61,574 bases of DNA. Origin: Bacteroidales bacterium (GTDB lineage Bacteria > Bacteroidota > Bacteroidia > Bacteroidales > UBA1402). The stretch lies in contig JAQVXI010000003.1 of assembly GCA_028709215.1 (NCBI GenBank), positions 109,266 through 170,839 on the forward strand, written 5' to 3'. Below are positions 1-8,249 of this stretch, in pieces. The stretch's first letter is position 1, and every line of letters starts with the position of its first letter. Under the pieces are notes generated by a model, which saw only the letters and a list, made by a program, of their open reading frames with translations, had not been told where the DNA came from and did no database searches. Both the position numbers and the translations under genes were made by a program.

Positions 1-330
1 GAAACCATCACAAGCCTGGTTTTCGTTCGGAAAAACCAACGGATACAAAGATCGACCATTTCTGGCATCCCAAACCAGAAGTAGCCCAGGGATGTTTGCA
101 AACGTTACAGACTTGATTTCCTCTGGTGCGATGTTTGATACAAAAAGAATTTCACGAATGCCTGCATAAATATTACGTATCAAATCTTCAGGAATCAGCT
201 GAAGACACGAATCCAAACTCGATTGATGATCTTGCTGTAACGACACACTGCCGATGCAATGCTCGTTTTCGTCATACAAGCCGACGCCGGTAGTATGTGC
301 GTCTTGCTCTATGGCCAGGGTGTATTTCAC
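1..330 (-). CDS. FGGY carbohydrate-kinase-like protein, N-terminal part (runs off left edge), degenerate motifs
   Basis: The first 110 residues are visible, from a GTG start at 330; the rest lies beyond the left edge. The pattern follows the N-terminus of glycerol-kinase-type FGGY kinases. AIEQDAHTTGVGLYD (6-20) sits where the family has the DxGTT phosphate-binding loop, and LLVWDARNGRSLYPLVF (84-100) aligns without gaps to the TTVVWDxxTGxPLYNxIVW segment. The expected glycine (DQG) is aspartate, and the QRE triplet before TTVVW reads IPG, so catalytic residues look lost. The family is inferred from these two segments; a degenerate actin-fold protein of another family remains possible. No other start fits between the upstream in-frame stop and the promoter at 354-384. 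Confidence 0.5.
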   Translation of the reverse strand, partial: MKYTLAIEQDAHTTGVGLYDENEHCIGSVSLQQDHQSSLDSCLQLIPEDLIRNIYAGIREILFVSNIAPEEIKSVTFANIPGLLLVWDARNGRSLYPLVFPNENQACDGF

Positions 331-353
331 AGTAGGTGGTTTATGTGTGCGTT

Positions 354-384
354 CAAATGTATATATATTCCATCAACCATCAAA
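354..384 (-). promoter_or_regulatory. Bacteroidota -33/-7 promoter for the FGGY-like gene
   Basis: Read on the minus strand this is TTTG, 19 bases, then TACATTTG. It matches the Bacteroidota primary sigma consensus (TTG, 19-21 bases, TAnnTTTG) at every conserved position and lies 24 bases before the GTG start. Confidence 0.7.
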
Positions 385-395
385 GGAATCCATAC

Positions 396-429
396 AAAAA
401 AACGCGCAATCACCCATAGACAGGGGGAT
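396..429 (-). terminator. Possible terminator of the endonuclease gene
   Basis: On the minus strand ATCCCCC (429-423) pairs with GGGTGAT (415-409) with one mismatch. Six bases later comes a run of seven T (402-396). It lies between the endonuclease stop and the next promoter, which fits, but the stem is imperfect and the T-run is displaced. Confidence 0.35.
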
Positions 430-481
430 CATAACAATAAGTCATTCTAGTTCAACCACTCAATTTCCGCATGTATATTCA

Positions 482-1441
482 TTACGGAATACATACCCGA
501 TGCACCTGGACTCCATTCGTTACGAGATAGATGCCCCTTGGCAAATGTCGCCACAATTGCCGTTCATCCAAGGCTACATTTTTCATGCGCAAACACCCCC
601 CCAAGTCATACACAGACCACAGCAACTCACTTCCAGCAGCAGGCGTTACAAGGTCTTCGGACTGGGATTCACTCGAAAATTCATAGGGTTTACACGGCCA
701 TCTACCCCATATGTACTCAATCAGCTGGGGAAAATCCACAAACGCATTCCGATTCTTCTGCAATTGATAAACACGTTCGTTACGCGCTTCCTCTACAGCG
801 CTGACCGGATCCTGGCGATGCCACTGCAACAGCACGTCGATCAGCCAAGACTCAAATTCAAGCACATTCTTCGAGTCAAGAACGTCGGGATTGGTCCAAT
901 TATATTCCTCATAACACGTCACCATGTAAAAATAGATTCGAGCAAAATCACCTTTGTAAGCATCCGAAGGTTCAAACACCAATGCGGTCGTCGAATATAA
1001 AGGAGCATTGTTATACCCCACTTTACTGACACCATTATCAAACACAGCCAACCCAACCCAGCCCAAAGGCAAATTCCGTTTTACGGAATTTGTTTCTGCG
1101 TCGGCAGGGAATAGATTGTGTAAATCCGTGTAGGCTTCGTTCTGCATTCCGCCCCACCAACTCTTTGGAAAAACATGCTCCCGATGCAGGCCGTCAAAAG
1201 TCCGGTTTATGGAACTGGAGTACCGATCACGAATGACACCGTTTTCCATCCGATCCGTCCATTCAAAACAAGCCCACAGGGTTTCGTATTCCAACACTTC
1301 ATGCGAACGCATACCTTTGGATACAGCCGTTTTAAGCTCCGCACCACACAACCCGACCCAACCAGCCTCATCGTCAACAACACGACTCGATAGATCACAC
1401 AGCACAAAAAAAAGGAACCCCATTATATACAAACGCCTCAT
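482..1441 (-). CDS. Secreted endonuclease I family nuclease with probable type IX secretion C-terminal domain
   Basis: This 319-residue protein belongs to the endonuclease I family (EndA/NucM, beta-beta-alpha metal nucleases that cut DNA or RNA outside the cytoplasm). A hydrophobic N-terminus (1-19) looks like a signal peptide. The catalytic region is clear: REHVFPKSWW with the general-base histidine near 89, then DLHNLFPADAETNSVKRNLPLG (106-127), which supplies the metal-binding Asn/His set. The last ~50 residues (VYDLGG ... LPRGIYLVTNGVQVHRVCIP) resemble a type A type IX sorting domain, so export through the PorT-containing system is inferred. Its role may be nutrient scavenging from nucleic acids. 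It is divergent from the TonB receptor gene on its right. Confidence 0.85.
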   Translation of the reverse strand: MRRLYIMGFLFFVLCDLSSRVVDDEAGWVGLCGAELKTAVSKGMRSHEVLEYETLWACFEWTDRMENGVIRDRYSSSINRTFDGLHREHVFPKSWWGGMQNEAYTDLHNLFPADAETNSVKRNLPLGWVGLAVFDNGVSKVGYNNAPLYSTTALVFEPSDAYKGDFARIYFYMVTCYEEYNWTNPDVLDSKNVLEFESWLIDVLLQWHRQDPVSAVEEARNERVYQLQKNRNAFVDFPQLIEYIWGRWPCKPYEFSSESQSEDLVTPAAGSELLWSVYDLGGCLRMKNVALDERQLWRHLPRGIYLVTNGVQVHRVCIP

Positions 1442-1524
1442 ATATGTTTTTTCTGCTAAGTTATTATTTCTTTTATAAATTTAACCGAAAATAAACGAAC
1501 ATTCAAACCAACAAAGTGTTATTG

Positions 1525-1532
1525 CAAAAATA
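1525..1532 (-). promoter_or_regulatory. -7 element, candidate promoter for the endonuclease gene
   Basis: The minus strand reads TATTTTTG, a match to TAnnTTTG, about 84 bases before the endonuclease start. A TTG lies 17 bases upstream (1552-1550), slightly short of the usual spacing, and would overlap the start of the divergent receptor gene. Confidence 0.4.
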
Positions 1533-1540
1533 CATCCTTT

Positions 1541-3922
1541 ATGAAACGACAACTTCTTCTATGTATCCTTCTATGCTTCAACCTATTGACCTGGTCACAA
1601 AAGGGGAGCATAAAAGGTCGGATATTTAATGAAAAAACCAATCAACCGCTGGAATTTGCCAACATCATCATTCAAGGCACATTGATCGGTTCCACCTCAG
1701 ACTTGGATGGAAATTTTACATTCACGGGGGTCGAACCCGGCTTTATGCGACTCCAGGTCAGCTACATTGGATATCAGACCACGGTCACCTCTGAGATTCA
1801 AGTACAAGGCAATCAAACCGCCTTTATCAACATCGCCGTACCCGAATCAGACTTCACACTGGACGAAATTGTCATTCGCCCCGACCTGTTCTTAAAAAAG
1901 ATAGAGAGTCCAATTTCCACACTCGAAATCGGCGTGCAGGAAATAGAGAAAACAGCCGGTGCAAACCGGGACGTTTCAAAAGTAGTCCAAACCCTACCGG
2001 GCGTTGGCGCTACCGACCCGAATCGAAACGACTTAATCGTACGTGGAGGCGGCCCCTCCGAAAACGTATTTTATCTGGATGGTGTCGAAATACCCATCAT
2101 CAACCACTTTGCCACCCAAGGATCTTCCGGTGGTGCAGTCGGCATCATCAATCCGGATTTCGTACGCGAAATCAACTTTTATACCGGGGCCTTCCCTGCC
2201 AATCTGGGTTATGCGCTCAGCTCCGTGATGGATATTCGGCAAAAAGACGGAAGCAGCGATCGTGTGCACACAAAACTTTCCGTTGGAGCTTCCGATGCAG
2301 CGCTTACAATCGACGGACCGTTGGGCAAAAATAGCAGCTTCATCGTTTCTGCCCGCCAATCCTATTTACAATTCCTGTTTGATTTCATTGGACTGCCCTT
2401 TTTACCAACATACAACGACTTTCAAGTAAAATACAAAACACGCATCAATCAAAAAAACGAACTTACATTCATTGGCATTGGTGCCATCGATGATATGGCC
2501 CTGAACACCGATCTGGAAAATCCGGATGAAGGACAACGCTACCTGCTCTCGTTTTTGCCTACCTACGAGCAATGGAATTACGCAGTCGGCCTTGTTTGGA
2601 AACACTATGCGGACACACATTACGATACGTGGGTATTGAGCCGAAATATGTTGCGCAATAAAAACTACAAATATCCCAACAACGATCAGAATCAGCCCAA
2701 ACTCTCGGATTACGAGTCGGATGAAGCCGAAAATAAAATTCGATTTGAACGCACATATCCGAGTGGTCCTGTGAAAATTATGTTTGGTGCCGGTTTAAAC
2801 TACGCACATTACACCAATGCAACCTTACGTCGAATTTACGCAAACAATCAAGTAAACACGATCATTTACAATACGGACCTCAATCTATTTTCATATCGTG
2901 CCTTCCTTCAACTGTCCGATTCGTATTTGAACGAGGATTTGAGAGTTTCGCTTGGGATCAATCTGATGGGGAATACATTCAACCAAAACATGTCCAATCC
3001 GCTCAATCAGATTTCGCCCAGACTTTCCGGATCGTATTCGCTCAACACAAAATGGAACATCAATGCCAACATCGGACGATACAGCATGCAACCCTCGTAC
3101 ACCACACTGGGCTATCGAGAAATAAGCAATGGCCCGTTGATCAATCAAAAGGAGTCCCTCACCCACGTGTATTCAAACCATTTCATCACCGGACTTGAAT
3201 TCAAGCCATCCAACAACAGTCGGATCACACTTGAAGGATTCTTAAAAACATACGATCACTACCCGATGTCCGTAGCAGAAGGCATCAGTATGGCAAGCAA
3301 AGGCACGGATTACGGCCAAATTGGAGACGAAGCGATCCAATCTACAGGAAAAGGCAGAGCGTACGGCTTGGAATGGTTGGTAAAAATTGTAGATTGGCGC
3401 AAGTCCAATCTATCCATGACCTACACGCTTTTCCGTAGTGAATTTACGGATGCCCAAGGCACCTACCGACCCTCTTCCTGGGACACGCGCCACTTACTAA
3501 ACCTAATAGGTAGCTACAACATTGCAAAAAGCTGGAACATAGCAGCACGCTGGCGATTTGTCGGGGGACAACCCTACACCCCTATTGACGAAGAATTATC
3601 CAGTCGAAAAGAAGCGTGGGATATACGTTCACAACCGTATCTGGATTACAGTCAATACAACGGCTTGCGTTTGCCCAATGCCACCCAACTGGATATTCGA
3701 ATCGACAAAGAATTTTACTTCGAAAAGTGGTTATTAAACGCCTACGTTGACGTACAAAATGCCTATAATTTCAAATCAGAAAATGCACCAATGTATACCA
3801 ATACGGATGAAAATGGAACGACTCAAACAGACCCGAACGACTCAGACCGATACATCCTACGTTCCGTGCGCAGTGTTGGTGGAACCGTATTACCTACAAT
3901 CGGCATCATTATTAAGTTTTAA
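1541..3922 (+). CDS. TonB-dependent outer-membrane receptor with carboxypeptidase-regulatory-like domain
   Basis: The protein has 793 residues. A signal peptide (about 1-19) is followed by a carboxypeptidase-regulatory-like domain (about 22-108; GSIKGRIFNE ... GSTSDLDGNFTFTGVEPG). A plug domain (about 120-235) contains VVQTLPGVGATDPNRNDLIVRGG and VFYLDGVEIP. A beta-barrel runs to the terminal aromatic residue (GIIIKF), as in outer-membrane barrels. It imports a ligand using ExbB/ExbD/TonB energy, but the substrate cannot be read from sequence. The start has a good signal peptide and no better in-frame alternative. The DUF2271-like gene begins 12 bases downstream and is probably co-transcribed, so the two may share a substrate, perhaps a metal or redox cofactor (inference). 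Confidence 0.93.
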   Translation: MKRQLLLCILLCFNLLTWSQKGSIKGRIFNEKTNQPLEFANIIIQGTLIGSTSDLDGNFTFTGVEPGFMRLQVSYIGYQTTVTSEIQVQGNQTAFINIAVPESDFTLDEIVIRPDLFLKKIESPISTLEIGVQEIEKTAGANRDVSKVVQTLPGVGATDPNRNDLIVRGGGPSENVFYLDGVEIPIINHFATQGSSGGAVGIINPDFVREINFYTGAFPANLGYALSSVMDIRQKDGSSDRVHTKLSVGASDAALTIDGPLGKNSSFIVSARQSYLQFLFDFIGLPFLPTYNDFQVKYKTRINQKNELTFIGIGAIDDMALNTDLENPDEGQRYLLSFLPTYEQWNYAVGLVWKHYADTHYDTWVLSRNMLRNKNYKYPNNDQNQPKLSDYESDEAENKIRFERTYPSGPVKIMFGAGLNYAHYTNATLRRIYANNQVNTIIYNTDLNLFSYRAFLQLSDSYLNEDLRVSLGINLMGNTFNQNMSNPLNQISPRLSGSYSLNTKWNINANIGRYSMQPSYTTLGYREISNGPLINQKESLTHVYSNHFITGLEFKPSNNSRITLEGFLKTYDHYPMSVAEGISMASKGTDYGQIGDEAIQSTGKGRAYGLEWLVKIVDWRKSNLSMTYTLFRSEFTDAQGTYRPSSWDTRHLLNLIGSYNIAKSWNIAARWRFVGGQPYTPIDEELSSRKEAWDIRSQPYLDYSQYNGLRLPNATQLDIRIDKEFYFEKWLLNAYVDVQNAYNFKSENAPMYTNTDENGTTQTDPNDSDRYILRSVRSVGGTVLPTIGIIIKF

Positions 3923-3934
3923 ACGAACCCACCT

Positions 3935-4669
3935 ATGAAAACTCCCTTAATTATACTACTTGCTACCGGTCTAAGCCTAAACATAGGAGCACGAAAGAAC
4001 GAGACAACGTTTAGCCAACACGAAGTGGCGCAGCAAAACACCGGAACGGAACTCGTGTTGACCGTCGAACACGGCAAAGAACACAATCATCCCGTCTATG
4101 CCGTTTGGTTGGCCGATGAAGATGGATCCTTTATTCAAACCCTATATGTTTCCGAAACCATCGGCAAAGGTGTTTTTAAACGCGCAAAAAGACGTCAGGG
4201 GCAATGGCAATCCGGCGCCATTCAACGACCCGCCTCCTTGCCGTTTTGGGCACATCAGCGCAACATCCGAAACGAATATGGTCACTACATCCCTTCTCCA
4301 TCCATGCCCGAATTGGATGCCTACACAGGAGCCACTCCAAAAGCGTCTTTTCGCATGCGTCTTCGCAGTGATCGGCCACTTCAAGGCAATTACATTGTGT
4401 ATCTGGAACTCAATCAGTCGTGGGACTGGAATCAATTCTGGCACAACGACAAATACGGGACAGAACCGGAATATAAAACCTCTTCTCAACCGGCTGTCGT
4501 ATACAAAGCACGGATTCACATACCACAAACAGACGAAATCGAATTGCATCCGATTGGACACAGTCATCCTTCGGGCAAAGACGGCAGCTTAAACCCGGAT
4601 CTTTCAACGCTTACCACTGCATTACATATTGTAAAACGAATCACCATCTCCACTCAGCAGAAAGAATAG
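3935..4669 (+). CDS. DUF2271-like periplasmic protein with a DxxTGAT motif
   Basis: This 244-residue exported protein has a short N-terminal signal (1-19). The segment NHPVYAVWLADEDGSFIQTLYVSE (about 51-74) and the later beta-rich part with GNYIVYLELNQSWDWNQFW fit the DUF2271 family, whose biochemical function is not established. DUF2271 genes are known to occur near membrane flavoprotein and PepSY systems. The sequence DAYTGAT (about 129-135) has the form Dxx(S/T)GA(S/T) used as the attachment site for covalent FMN by ApbE transferases. No ApbE gene is visible here. The placement behind a TonB receptor suggests a periplasmic partner of that uptake system. Family assignment is moderately secure; function is unknown. 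Confidence 0.65.
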   Translation: MKTPLIILLATGLSLNIGARKNETTFSQHEVAQQNTGTELVLTVEHGKEHNHPVYAVWLADEDGSFIQTLYVSETIGKGVFKRAKRRQGQWQSGAIQRPASLPFWAHQRNIRNEYGHYIPSPSMPELDAYTGATPKASFRMRLRSDRPLQGNYIVYLELNQSWDWNQFWHNDKYGTEPEYKTSSQPAVVYKARIHIPQTDEIELHPIGHSHPSGKDGSLNPDLSTLTTALHIVKRITISTQQKE

Positions 4670-4671
4670 AC

Positions 4672-4711
4672 AAAAAAACGCTTGCAAGCCAAAACTTGCA
4701 AGCGTTCTTTT
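4672..4711. terminator. Bidirectional rho-independent terminator
   Basis: ACGCTTGCAAG (4678-4688) and CTTGCAAGCGT (4695-4705) form a perfect 11-bp stem with a six-base loop. An A-run on the left and a T-rich run on the right let it serve both the DUF2271-like gene and tpx, which converge here. Confidence 0.9.
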
Positions 4712-4728
4712 TGAAACGATTCCTCTCC

Positions 4729-5235
4729 TTATTTACTCAGTAGCGCCACAACCGGTTCGTATGCCGGCTCCTGAGCGATTTCAGGGACTTGCTCGTTGTA
4801 GATCACCACACCTTTTTCGTCCACGACGACAACGGCTCTTGACATCAGGCCAGCCAAAGGGCCGTCCACCATTCGTACTCCGTAATCCTCACCAAACGAC
4901 CGTGGCTGTCTCAATTCGCTGAGTGAAACGACCTTTTCCAAGCCTTCTGCGCCACAAAAGCGACTGTGAGCAAAAGGCAAATCTGCTGAAATACAAAGCA
5001 CAACGGTATTGTTCATTTTTTCGAGTTCTGCATTAAACCGCCGTACCGAGGCAGAACAAACGCCTGTATCGACACTGGGGAAAATATTCAACACCACCCG
5101 TTTTCCTGAAAAGTCGGCCAAACGGACATCGGCCAAATCCACTCCAGTTAATAAAAAATCAGGTGCTTTACTACCCACTGCGGGCAAGTTACCCACTGTT
5201 TTCACAGCGTTTCCTTTAAACGTTATTGAAGCCAT
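4729..5235 (-). CDS. tpx: Thiol peroxidase (atypical 2-Cys peroxiredoxin, Tpx)
   Basis: The product reduces hydrogen and alkyl peroxides using thioredoxin as electron donor. Length is 168 residues, as usual for Tpx. Visible signatures are the N-terminal TFKGNAV, the active site PSVDTGVCSASVRRFN with peroxidatic Cys60, and resolving Cys94 in SRFCGAEG, the spacing typical of Tpx rather than of BCP or AhpC. An extra Cys81 is present. The gene is alone on its strand, ends in the shared terminator at 4678-4705, and is divergent from the mutarotase-like gene. The ATG at 5235 gives the standard MASITFKG N-terminus. Confidence 0.96.
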   Translation of the reverse strand: MASITFKGNAVKTVGNLPAVGSKAPDFLLTGVDLADVRLADFSGKRVVLNIFPSVDTGVCSASVRRFNAELEKMNNTVVLCISADLPFAHSRFCGAEGLEKVVSLSELRQPRSFGEDYGVRMVDGPLAGLMSRAVVVVDEKGVVIYNEQVPEIAQEPAYEPVVALLSK

Positions 5236-5337
5236 ACGTGTATATTCTTAATTCATATTGTTAATACGTTTAAAACAAAGAGATTCGTTGCTTTGTTCAA
5301 GCTTTTCCGGATTTTTTATATCTTGCATCAAAAAACA

Positions 5338-5727
5338 ATGGAAACCAAACAAACAGGATACCGGAGCAAAAAGCACCAGCAACCCACCAAACGATACTGT
5401 CAAACCATAGAACTAAAGGACCATCCGGAACTGATTGCGACCTACGTAAAAAAACACAGCCAGACTGAAGCCTGGCCGGAAATACTCTGTGGAATACGGG
5501 AAGTCGGAATTCTGGAAATGGAACTCTACAATTTGGGAAATCGCGTTTTTATGATTGTAGAAACGCCTTTGGATTTTGACTGGGATACCGCCATGAAAAC
5601 CCTGTCCGGGCTCCATCGTCAATCGGAATGGGAAGCCACAATGTCCATCTTTCAAAAGGCCGAAGCCGGTGCATCCTCCGCTGAAAAATGGACCCTGATG
5701 GATCGCATTTTTCACTTATACGAATGA
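5338..5727 (+). CDS. L-rhamnose mutarotase family (DUF718-like) protein
   Basis: This 129-residue protein (ATG at 5338) belongs to the RhaM/DUF718 family, which interconverts sugar anomers in the cytoplasm. KRYCQTIELKDHPELIATY is followed by KKHSQTEAWPEIL, where His40 aligns with the catalytic histidine of RhaM. GILEMELYNLGNRVFMIVE forms the core strand pair. The RWW motif of classic RhaM is only partly kept (SEW, 96-98) and the tail ends WTLMDRIFHLYE. No rhamnose or fucose genes lie nearby, so the sugar is unknown. A -7-like TATCTTG sits at 5319-5325. A longer reading from a TTG at 5293 would overlap that promoter and is less likely. Confidence 0.8.
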   Translation: METKQTGYRSKKHQQPTKRYCQTIELKDHPELIATYVKKHSQTEAWPEILCGIREVGILEMELYNLGNRVFMIVETPLDFDWDTAMKTLSGLHRQSEWEATMSIFQKAEAGASSAEKWTLMDRIFHLYE

Positions 5728-5732
5728 AGCGT

Positions 5733-6092
5733 TTAACGCTGCTTCAACTTAATCAGTACCCCTTCTTCTGAAACTTGTTGGATTTGGAGGGTTTGTTTTT
5801 CGTAGGAGATCAAGCTCACCTCAACCGAGCTGTTTACACCAACATTCAAACTAAAATTTCCATCCAAATCCGTATACGTCTTTTGACCGTTACATTCCAC
5901 GCTAACACCGGCAAGGGTTTCGGATGTACCCTGATCCAATACACGACCTTTGATCGTTTTTGAAGCAGAAGGAGATACAGCAGATGCTGCGGCTACTGCA
6001 ACCGAAGGCACTTGAACAGCCGGTTTCGGTTCTGCTTGAGCAAAAGCAAGCATCAGGAACAAAGCAGGAAGTGTCAACATCATTTTTTTCAT
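5733..6092 (-). CDS. Small secreted carboxypeptidase-regulatory-like domain protein
   Basis: This 119-residue exported protein has a signal peptide (MKKMMLTLPALFLMLAFAQA), an Ala/Val/Pro/Ser-rich linker (about 21-43), and one carboxypeptidase-regulatory-like beta-sandwich (KTIKGRVLDQGTSETLAGVSVECNG ... TYTDLDGNFSLNV). Such domains usually front TonB receptors; here it stands alone. An upstream ATG at 6149 is in frame but lies before the -7 element at 6114-6121, so the start at 6092 is preferred. It is tail to tail with the mutarotase-like gene, five bases apart. Function unknown. Confidence 0.8.
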   Translation of the reverse strand: MKKMMLTLPALFLMLAFAQAEPKPAVQVPSVAVAAASAVSPSASKTIKGRVLDQGTSETLAGVSVECNGQKTYTDLDGNFSLNVGVNSSVEVSLISYEKQTLQIQQVSEEGVLIKLKQR

Positions 6093-6113
6093 AACTCTTT
6101 GATTTTTATACTG

Positions 6114-6121
6114 CAAAAATA
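6114..6121 (-). promoter_or_regulatory. -7 element of the small regulatory-like-domain gene
   Basis: The minus strand reads TATTTTTG followed by C, 21 bases before the preferred ATG at 6092. A TTG lies about 16 bases upstream, shorter than the ideal spacing. Confidence 0.5.
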
Positions 6122-6172
6122 AGGGGGACGTGTGACAATACTGTTTCATTCCCCCTACAATTCTACGAAGAT

Positions 6173-6673
6173 TTATCGGTACACTTTTTCTGAAAGAAGT
6201 TTCCCCTTATCATCCCACATATACCAGGTGCCGGTTTTCTTCCCTTTATCGTATTGCATCTCATAACGCTGGATTCCATTATCATCCCAAATCTTCCAAT
6301 TGCCGTGTTTACGTCCATTGTCGTACTCAGCCTGAGCGATAAGCAGTCCGCTTGAGTTGTACGTGCGCCAAACACCGTGAAACTGTCCTTTGTGATAGGA
6401 ACGCACTTCGTTGGGACGTCCATTTTCAAAATAGACCACGTACGTCCCTTCCGGGCGACCGTCTTCCAAAAACAATTCCAGTTTTAAAGCGCCATTTTCA
6501 TAGTATTCGCGGTAGATTCCTGAATACAGCTTAGTCTGGCTTACATCCGTAAAATAGACTCCTTCGCTGAGTACCGGCTTGGGCGTTTCCGGAAGCGTTT
6601 CCGGAACGTTTGCCAATACAAATCCGGCAAGTATCAGGCCAATAAACTGAAGCGTAAATATTCTTTTATTCAT
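6173..6673 (-). CDS. YwqK-type MORN-like repeat protein, exported
   Basis: A 166-residue protein starting MNKRIFTLQFIGL, with a signal peptide (about 1-21). It is followed by about five repeats of ~22 residues of the form YxNGxxxGxWxxYxxxG, for example YFENGRPNEVRSYHKGQFHGVWRTY and DNGRKHGNWKIWDDNG. This is the repeat of the YwqK/MORN-like family. These are often labelled antitoxins, but nothing here supports a toxin partner. It follows the beta-helix lipoprotein by 73 bases on the same strand and may share its transcript. Reading upstream to 6847 would overlap the lipoprotein gene, so the later ATG with its signal peptide is chosen. Confidence 0.8.
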   Translation of the reverse strand: MNKRIFTLQFIGLILAGFVLANVPETLPETPKPVLSEGVYFTDVSQTKLYSGIYREYYENGALKLELFLEDGRPEGTYVVYFENGRPNEVRSYHKGQFHGVWRTYNSSGLLIAQAEYDNGRKHGNWKIWDDNGIQRYEMQYDKGKKTGTWYMWDDKGKLLSEKVYR

Positions 6674-6746
6674 AATGTTTAAGCATAATGAACATCGTCC
6701 GACACGCTTGCCAAGACGATGTTCCGGAGAAAGAATGAGAGAAGCA

Positions 6747-8168
6747 TCAATATTCCGTATTTTGCGGATCAAAATTACACCAACCGGCCGTCCAGTCTTC
6801 GGTCCCAAACGCTCCAATGTAGTTGACTTTATCGAAGAAGCTGCCACTCACCTCAGCATGTTCGAAAGAAGCCTTTCCATAGACTGCACTGGAAGTCGTT
6901 AGGGCCGTAAAACCGGGTGCGGATAGACTGAATGGATTTTTCAATCCCAATGCCGCTACTGTTTCAAGACTAAGATTGTTTGCTCCTTCACGATTCCAGT
7001 AGTTTTGAACAAACTGCTGTGTTTCGTCGTAAGCAACTTTATCCTCGTGAAAGTTTTGTATACCGGAACCTGCAACGAGGTTGTTCGCCAAAACCAAATA
7101 TCCATCGGCTGCATTTTGCTGTGCCGTCCCTTTGCCACCATTCTCAATACGTACTCCATACGGCCATCCGGCGATTACGGAATTATACATAGACAATTTG
7201 GTGTTGCGTCTCAAGTGAATACCGGACTTGAACAAACCTGTTGAACTGCCACCGGTGGGATTCACCACATCTGTAAGGCTTGTATACGGGCCAAACAAGC
7301 TCACATTAGAGAAAGTCGGGTTGGTAAACGGTGCATTGGTAGAACCTTTAGAATCGTTATCCGATTCAAAACCATTCGACTCGGACTTGTCGGCAACGTT
7401 CGGGTCTCTTAACGAAACCAAGAACTGCAACTTCCCACTATAACCGTTGTCGGTATCAAAATCATCATCCCAACCACGGTAGGCGACCAGGTATTTTGCA
7501 TTTGCACTACCACCAAACATTTCAAAGGAATCATCCCCACTATAGGATATCTGAATGTGATTTAACGTTGTACCACTTCCGACGCCGCCCAACGTAAGGC
7601 CGTTGATTTCGTTATCGGTAGCATACTCAATACCGCAAAACTCAATTCGAACATAGCTTAACACACCGGAATTATCGTCGTTGACCGGATTGCTTCCGCC
7701 ACCGTATTCGCTCCGGATGCCACCTTCGATGGTCGCCGTTCCTGAAGTCGAATTGACGGCTGCACGTCCACATATCACGATTCCTCCCCAGTCACCGTAG
7801 GAACGCGAACCTGCGGGTTGGTTTGAAGTAAATACGATGGGCTTTTCTTTTGTACCCTGCGCATTAATCTGGCCACCTCTTTCTACAACCAACGTACCTT
7901 TGGTATCTTTATCACCCTTAATTACGGTACCCGGTTCAATGTTCAGTATGGCTCCATCGGTTACATAGACAAAACCTTTGAGCAAATAGGTGTTTTTGGC
8001 CTCCCAATTTTCGGTACCACTCAATTCTCCACGGATTTCTATTACATCACCCGTTTCATTGCCTGTATCGGTATCATCATCCGTTTTTGGATCACATGCA
8101 TTCAAAACACTTAGCATTCCTACTGCTGCAATTGCATACACCCAATTCAAAAATTTAGCTCTTTTCAT
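6747..8168 (-). CDS. Beta-helix-type surface lipoprotein, partner of the adjacent TonB receptor
   Basis: The 473-residue protein has a lipoprotein signal (LSVLNAC, lipidated Cys near 25) and a Asp/Thr-rich linker. The rest is rich in right-handed beta-helix features: GFVYVTDGAILNIEPGTVIKG, VVERGGQINAQGTKEKPIVFTSN and SYGDWGGIVICGRA. The family is widespread in Bacteroidota, usually immediately downstream of a TonB receptor, as here (81-base gap). A role as a surface-exposed binding partner for that receptor is inferred. The ligand is unknown. The C-terminus (WTAGWCNFDPQNTEY) contains the WTxGWxNFxP ending common in these proteins. Confidence 0.82.
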   Translation of the reverse strand: MKRAKFLNWVYAIAAVGMLSVLNACDPKTDDDTDTGNETGDVIEIRGELSGTENWEAKNTYLLKGFVYVTDGAILNIEPGTVIKGDKDTKGTLVVERGGQINAQGTKEKPIVFTSNQPAGSRSYGDWGGIVICGRAAVNSTSGTATIEGGIRSEYGGGSNPVNDDNSGVLSYVRIEFCGIEYATDNEINGLTLGGVGSGTTLNHIQISYSGDDSFEMFGGSANAKYLVAYRGWDDDFDTDNGYSGKLQFLVSLRDPNVADKSESNGFESDNDSKGSTNAPFTNPTFSNVSLFGPYTSLTDVVNPTGGSSTGLFKSGIHLRRNTKLSMYNSVIAGWPYGVRIENGGKGTAQQNAADGYLVLANNLVAGSGIQNFHEDKVAYDETQQFVQNYWNREGANNLSLETVAALGLKNPFSLSAPGFTALTTSSAVYGKASFEHAEVSGSFFDKVNYIGAFGTEDWTAGWCNFDPQNTEY

Positions 8169-8249
8169 ACATCAAAATTTAATTTCATTAGTTAATACAA
8201 AAAAACTGACTTCCTATTATACTGTTATCTCGAAGCAACTACAATCCGA

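Noticed and set aside
1-330. DUF3822-type actin-fold protein as the identity of the edge gene
   Set aside because: The tLVP-type signature expected for that family is not present, whereas the VWDxxxGxxLY segment fits FGGY kinases; kept only as a weak alternative.
254-1000. Long plus-strand open frame opposite the endonuclease gene
   Set aside because: It lies almost wholly antisense to a gene with clear catalytic motifs and its own sequence has no recognisable family.
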